A program made the translations under genes and the position numbers. A model generated the notes under the pieces. It did not search any database. It saw only the letters and a list, made by a program, of their open reading frames with translations, and was not told the origin of the DNA. DNA of 64,000 nucleotides. It comes from Urechis unicinctus (taxonomy: Eukaryota; Annelida; Polychaeta; Xenopneusta; Urechidae). Position 1 is the stretch's first letter. Each line of letters begins with the position of its first letter. Where the stretch lies: assembly GCA_034190875.2 (NCBI GenBank), contig CM067358.1:47372951-47436950 (forward strand), in the 5' to 3' direction. Below are positions 60,251 through 64,000 of the stretch, in pieces.

Positions 60251-60259
60251 GGTGCAGTT

Positions 60260-62500
60260 AAGAGTAGCCGTGCACGACGTTTATTATATTTATATTACCG
60301 TCGTTCGCGGCTAAGTTAAGAGCTGCCCCACTAAAATCTTTGTAAACAAGAAGCTGCGTCAAAAGAAAAAACTGCATTCACCCATTAGCATACTCCCACC
60401 ATGCAACTGTACCAGACAATGTACCATCATTCATATCCAAAATCTAAAACTGTCCAAGTTTGAGACGTCTGCGTGGTGAACTGCCCCCTCTTCCCCACCG
60501 AAAGACTGTTCCCCGCCATATGTGGCCCCTATTAGACGCCATGGGTGCCAAGCTTTCTGGGCGCGGCAAACAACAGTACAGCCTTCAACGTGTATAGTGA
60601 GTTTTCATCGTCCATGTTCAAATAAATCAGTTAAGCAATGTTGATATTTAAGTCATTTTGATTTATTTTGTATGTCTGAAGTCAATGAGTTACATAACTA
60701 AAGGAGTGGCAACGCCCTTTGAAGTTGCCGCCGAGGCGCTCGCGTGTGTGCCTCGGCAGCGAGTGTTTTCACAAGCCTGCGCTTGGCGGCGCTAAGTATA
60801 CTTCGTATTGCGACATCAAGCGAGCCAGCGAGGAAATCGGAGGCTTCGCTGGGAACATAGGCGAAATGGCATGGATACATTTGCAAGTGTCAATAGACGA
60901 GTTAACAACAGCAGGCGGTGTACTCGATTACACAATGTCATTAACTATGTCCTGTACGTGCCTTGTCATCACATTGTCCGAGTCTGAAGTAAAATATCAG
61001 TACTGACGCCAGAATTGAAACGTGTTGGCATGCCAGGAGTTTCGGTGACACGCAACGCAAATCTGACGCGCGATTTCAGCTCTTGGAGAGTTCATTTTGA
61101 TTTACTCGGAGCACATCTGGTCCGCTTGACAGTGTTAACTGTTAAAAAGACGCCATGAAAGGCTGGAGAAAGTGTCCATGAAATGTTCAAAGGGTTTAAG
61201 AAAAACACTTAAAGATCTCGAACCATATTTACTGTGATTTGCGTGCAGGGTTCAAATGAATGTACCACTCTTAGTACTGTGTTGAGTGATTGAGATGTAA
61301 TGTAATATTGGCCAAGCTTTGTTTTCCAGCTTTTAAATTTTTCATACACATTGTCAGCTAGTCAGTCATATTTTGTTATCAAATATATTTATAAATTGGG
61401 TTATTTTCTGGTTGCCTGTATATCCTAAATTCATATTAACGTAGTATAATAAATTGCATATTCATGTCACAACCACATACTGATGTCATGTTTCTTCATG
61501 CTAAAACAGAAGTAACTGTAGGTTTATGTAAACAATGAGATAAAGTGAGAACTATTTATTTGCACTTCAAAATGACAAACATATATACAGAATAACATAA
61601 ATAAAGTACAGAACACCAATCTATATCATTTAACAAATAGAGCTCATAAATTCAACTTTTTAGTTAATAAGTGGTACAAAAATCTGATTTTTTTTTATCC
61701 CCAAAACAACTAAGTCAGGCAACAAACCTTTTTTTCTCTTCACATTCAGATGCATAGGCATGTTCAGAAATGGAACGCTTTCTGTCAGCTGATATCTTGT
61801 AGTGATACTTTTCCTGTCAACTGGAAAGGTTTTTGCCTGCAAAACATAATTGAACTGGATATGTAAAGAGTAAAAATATGTTCTCAGACACAGTTACAAA
61901 CACCGAATATTTATCCATTGATCATTCAACGAAATTAAATTCACAAAGTACAAATTTGCTGGGACTAAACTAATATTCTAGGTTATAGTTAGTTACATAG
62001 AAGTATTCTGACATTGCATAAGTAGGCCACCGGTAAGTAATAACACCAAATTATCGCCCACTGTCAGCCATATTGGACTGACAAATATACGTCGTATTTG
62101 GATGCGATATTGAGGTAAACTAAAAGGGAATTTAAAATTATTGATAATGAATTGTGTTTGGTTATTGGTTAAGGCATTTGTGCCGCTACCTGGTCAAACA
62201 ATACAACATAGTTTTTGATTAATTTGAAAAATTCTGGAAGCTTGAGATTCGACGAATTGTTCGAATTCAAGGTATTATCGCTCACGTATTTAGCTTAATA
62301 CAATAAAAAGTACACATTCAACAGCTTAATAAACGTGACCATTGGATTTGTCTTTGTTCACTCAACGAATACCAAGAATATTTTTATGTGAATATTTCAC
62401 AAATTCCGAAAATATGGCGTCTCGGTGCAGAATAAACACTTGCAAACTTTAATCGAATAAAACATTGATTACCCCAAAAAGGTTTGGTGATACTGGTGAA
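60260..62500. other. Gene-poor stretch
   Basis: No gene was recognised. A GC-richer patch near 60700-60900 has overlapping short frames without family resemblance or splice support. The remainder is AT-rich. Confidence 0.45.
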
Positions 62501-62517
62501 AGTTTTCGAAAAAGAAA

Positions 62518-62810
62518 ATGAAGTTTCTCGCACAGCAGCTAACGCCTCAACTTGCTGAACTGAAATGTGAGCGAGTTATTCAGAACTCGTGGCGATCTCG
62601 CCGAGGCAGGCACTGCGCGCGAGATCTCTTTGATCTCGGCGTCGTTTCCACTCCTGCTATTGGTTATAACTCCTTGCTGAAGTCGAGTGATATTTTTGTT
62701 CCTGTCCAATCCATAAACTCCTCAGTCGTGGTACACATTTGGAACCTCGATCTGTCGTGTGAAGCAGGTACGTTCTTCATGGTGACGACCGATCAAATAG
62801 GAGATCCACT
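62518..62810 (+). CDS. Possible first coding exon of an unidentified gene
   Basis: A frame opens at ATG 62518 (MKFLAQQLTPQLAELKCE) and runs for about 97 codons to a good donor, CCACT/GTGAGT at 62811. The later part (SDIFVPVQSINSSVVVHIW) alternates hydrophobic and polar residues like a beta-rich domain. No family is recognised. Following exons could not be joined with confidence; 63019-63050, after CAACAG, is one candidate. Confidence 0.28.
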
Positions 62811-63220
62811 GTGAGTCCAATATTTTTTTGATTTAGATACATTTACATCTTTAACGGCTGTCTGTGATTCCCTTATCTCTCTTTAGCCTAACTCCATGCA
62901 GACATGTCGTTTACTTTGGCAATCAATGTCTATGATTTTCTAGACATCTCAGTAAGACGAGAATGCTCCAAATGATTATACCACAATTGTTTCCATATTT
63001 GTCTCATAATGTTTCCAACAGGACCAACAAATGGAATAGAATAGACGAAATAAAGTCTACTTCCGAATGTGTTTCTTCTACGTGTACCACTGCACAAAAT
63101 ATTGTGATAATAACCGTCTTTGATGAGAATTTTGTGTTTGTTGCAGATTTACATGGTAGCAGACGGCCGCTTAATTTGAACCTTTTCAATATTACATGTT
63201 CTTCATCTCGTATACATTAT

Positions 63221-63262
63221 TATGTCTTCCAACGATAGTTGGAAGACATATTGGTTTAGCCG

Positions 63263-63301
<39 letters not shown>

Positions 63302-64000
63302 CTCCAGTCAAGGTTTTTCGGGCTTTTCTCCGGAACGGTTAAACATATCAACATGAAATTTTGGGGAATGATAGATCAAGTTGAGACACAACTGGCGATC
63401 CAATTTGACGCGCATGCGCAGTGTTGGAGGCTTATGGGATGGATTTTTCGTCGATTTTTTCCCCCATTTTCTGTAACTATCTCCTCCATAACTACTGCGG
63501 TTACGAACATATGAATTATATGGTTGTAACAAGCAATTATCGTAGCATGGAATAGGCGAAAAAATACTTGTTTTCACCTTTTGTACTTTGTATAATGACA
63601 TATATTTTAGGTACCTATCGCGATTTTTGCTACGACTTCTCTCCTCGCTGATATCTCTGAAACGGCTGTATTTACGGACATGAAATTTTGTCAGTATATA
63701 GAACTTGGCCTCGTGATAATGATTGTAACAGTATTTTTAGCATTCACAGTAAAAAAAAAAACAGCAAAAAGGACGATTAGTTTCAAGGTTTTCTACTGCA
63801 GCAGCTTAGCGGCAGGCTAACAGCAGTTCGTGTTTAAGTAGGCCAAATCTTACGTAATCGACCAAAGGCCTTGGCTGGGTTTGCATTGACTTGGGTAGGG
63901 GGTCATGTCAAAACAGGCCAAACATTACGTAATCAATCAGCGGCAGCATTCATCGCTTTCGCGGTGTATTGACTTGGTTTTAGGGGTCATGTCAAAACAT
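63221..64000 (+). repeat. Dispersed repeat, copy B (runs off the right edge)
   Basis: Near-identical to 10098-10840. This copy has a complete hairpin at its start: TATGTCTTCCAAC (63221-63233) and its exact reverse complement (63238-63250) around GATA, where copy A keeps only the left arm. A T run of about 35 bases follows, then the conserved body. No conserved protein frame. The right end is outside the window. Confidence 0.8.

Overview
Eukaryotic (metazoan) nuclear DNA: genes are split by short introns with GT-AG borders, the window is AT-rich, and much of it is transposon debris and satellite. Three conserved animal genes can be rebuilt exon by exon, and all three read through intact: KIF3B (kinesin-II motor subunit, + strand, 21 coding exons, 751 codons), GOLT1B/GOT1 (Golgi vesicle-transport membrane protein, - strand, 5 coding exons, 138 codons) and SAAL1 (+ strand, 11 coding exons, 645 codons). 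The element content (PHD/FLYWCH Mutator-like element, hAT-type miniature elements, Ty3-like fragments, tRNA-derived repeats) and the gene sequences fit a marine invertebrate, perhaps a deuterostome. The species cannot be fixed from sequence alone.

Layout. 0-2.1 kb: first exon of a THAP-domain gene (- strand) and dispersed repeats. 2.1-7.3 kb: one 5.15-kb Mutator-like transposon with ends made of repeated GTTTCGTACAC motifs, an 8-bp target duplication and a transposase broken by a frameshift and a stop. 7.4-7.7 kb: a 290-bp hAT-type MITE. 9.9-14.4 kb: low-complexity DNA (T runs, TA repeats, about 1 kb of CATA repeats) plus a dispersed repeat that recurs at the right edge of the window. 14.4-17.7 kb: no recognised gene, but a perfect 52-bp palindrome. 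17.7-21.7 kb: a minisatellite, then a 3.7-kb array of 172-bp satellite monomers. 22.5-24.5 kb: decayed Ty3-type retroelement (- strand). 26.2 kb: a decayed tRNA-Asp. 29-31.2 kb: a 41-bp repeat array and G/C-tract mobile repeats. 31.8-40.0 kb: KIF3B, convergent with GOLT1B (43.1-41.8 kb). 43.4-44.4 kb: a three-level nested transposon insertion. 46.6-50.6 kb: decayed integrase and reverse-transcriptase pieces. 54.0-57.9 kb: SAAL1. 59.4-64 kb: unassigned open segments and the second copy of the 10-kb dispersed repeat.

The three host genes do not form a pathway. KIF3B drives anterograde intraflagellar and vesicle transport, GOLT1B acts in ER-Golgi traffic, and SAAL1 is a nuclear armadillo-like protein. 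The most unusual signal is a family of extremely short mobile elements (52-64 bp, ends TAGC...GCTA) that make 9-bp target-site duplications. At least two copies have perfect duplications, and one longer 767-bp relative sits inside a hAT-type MITE and itself contains another hAT-type MITE.
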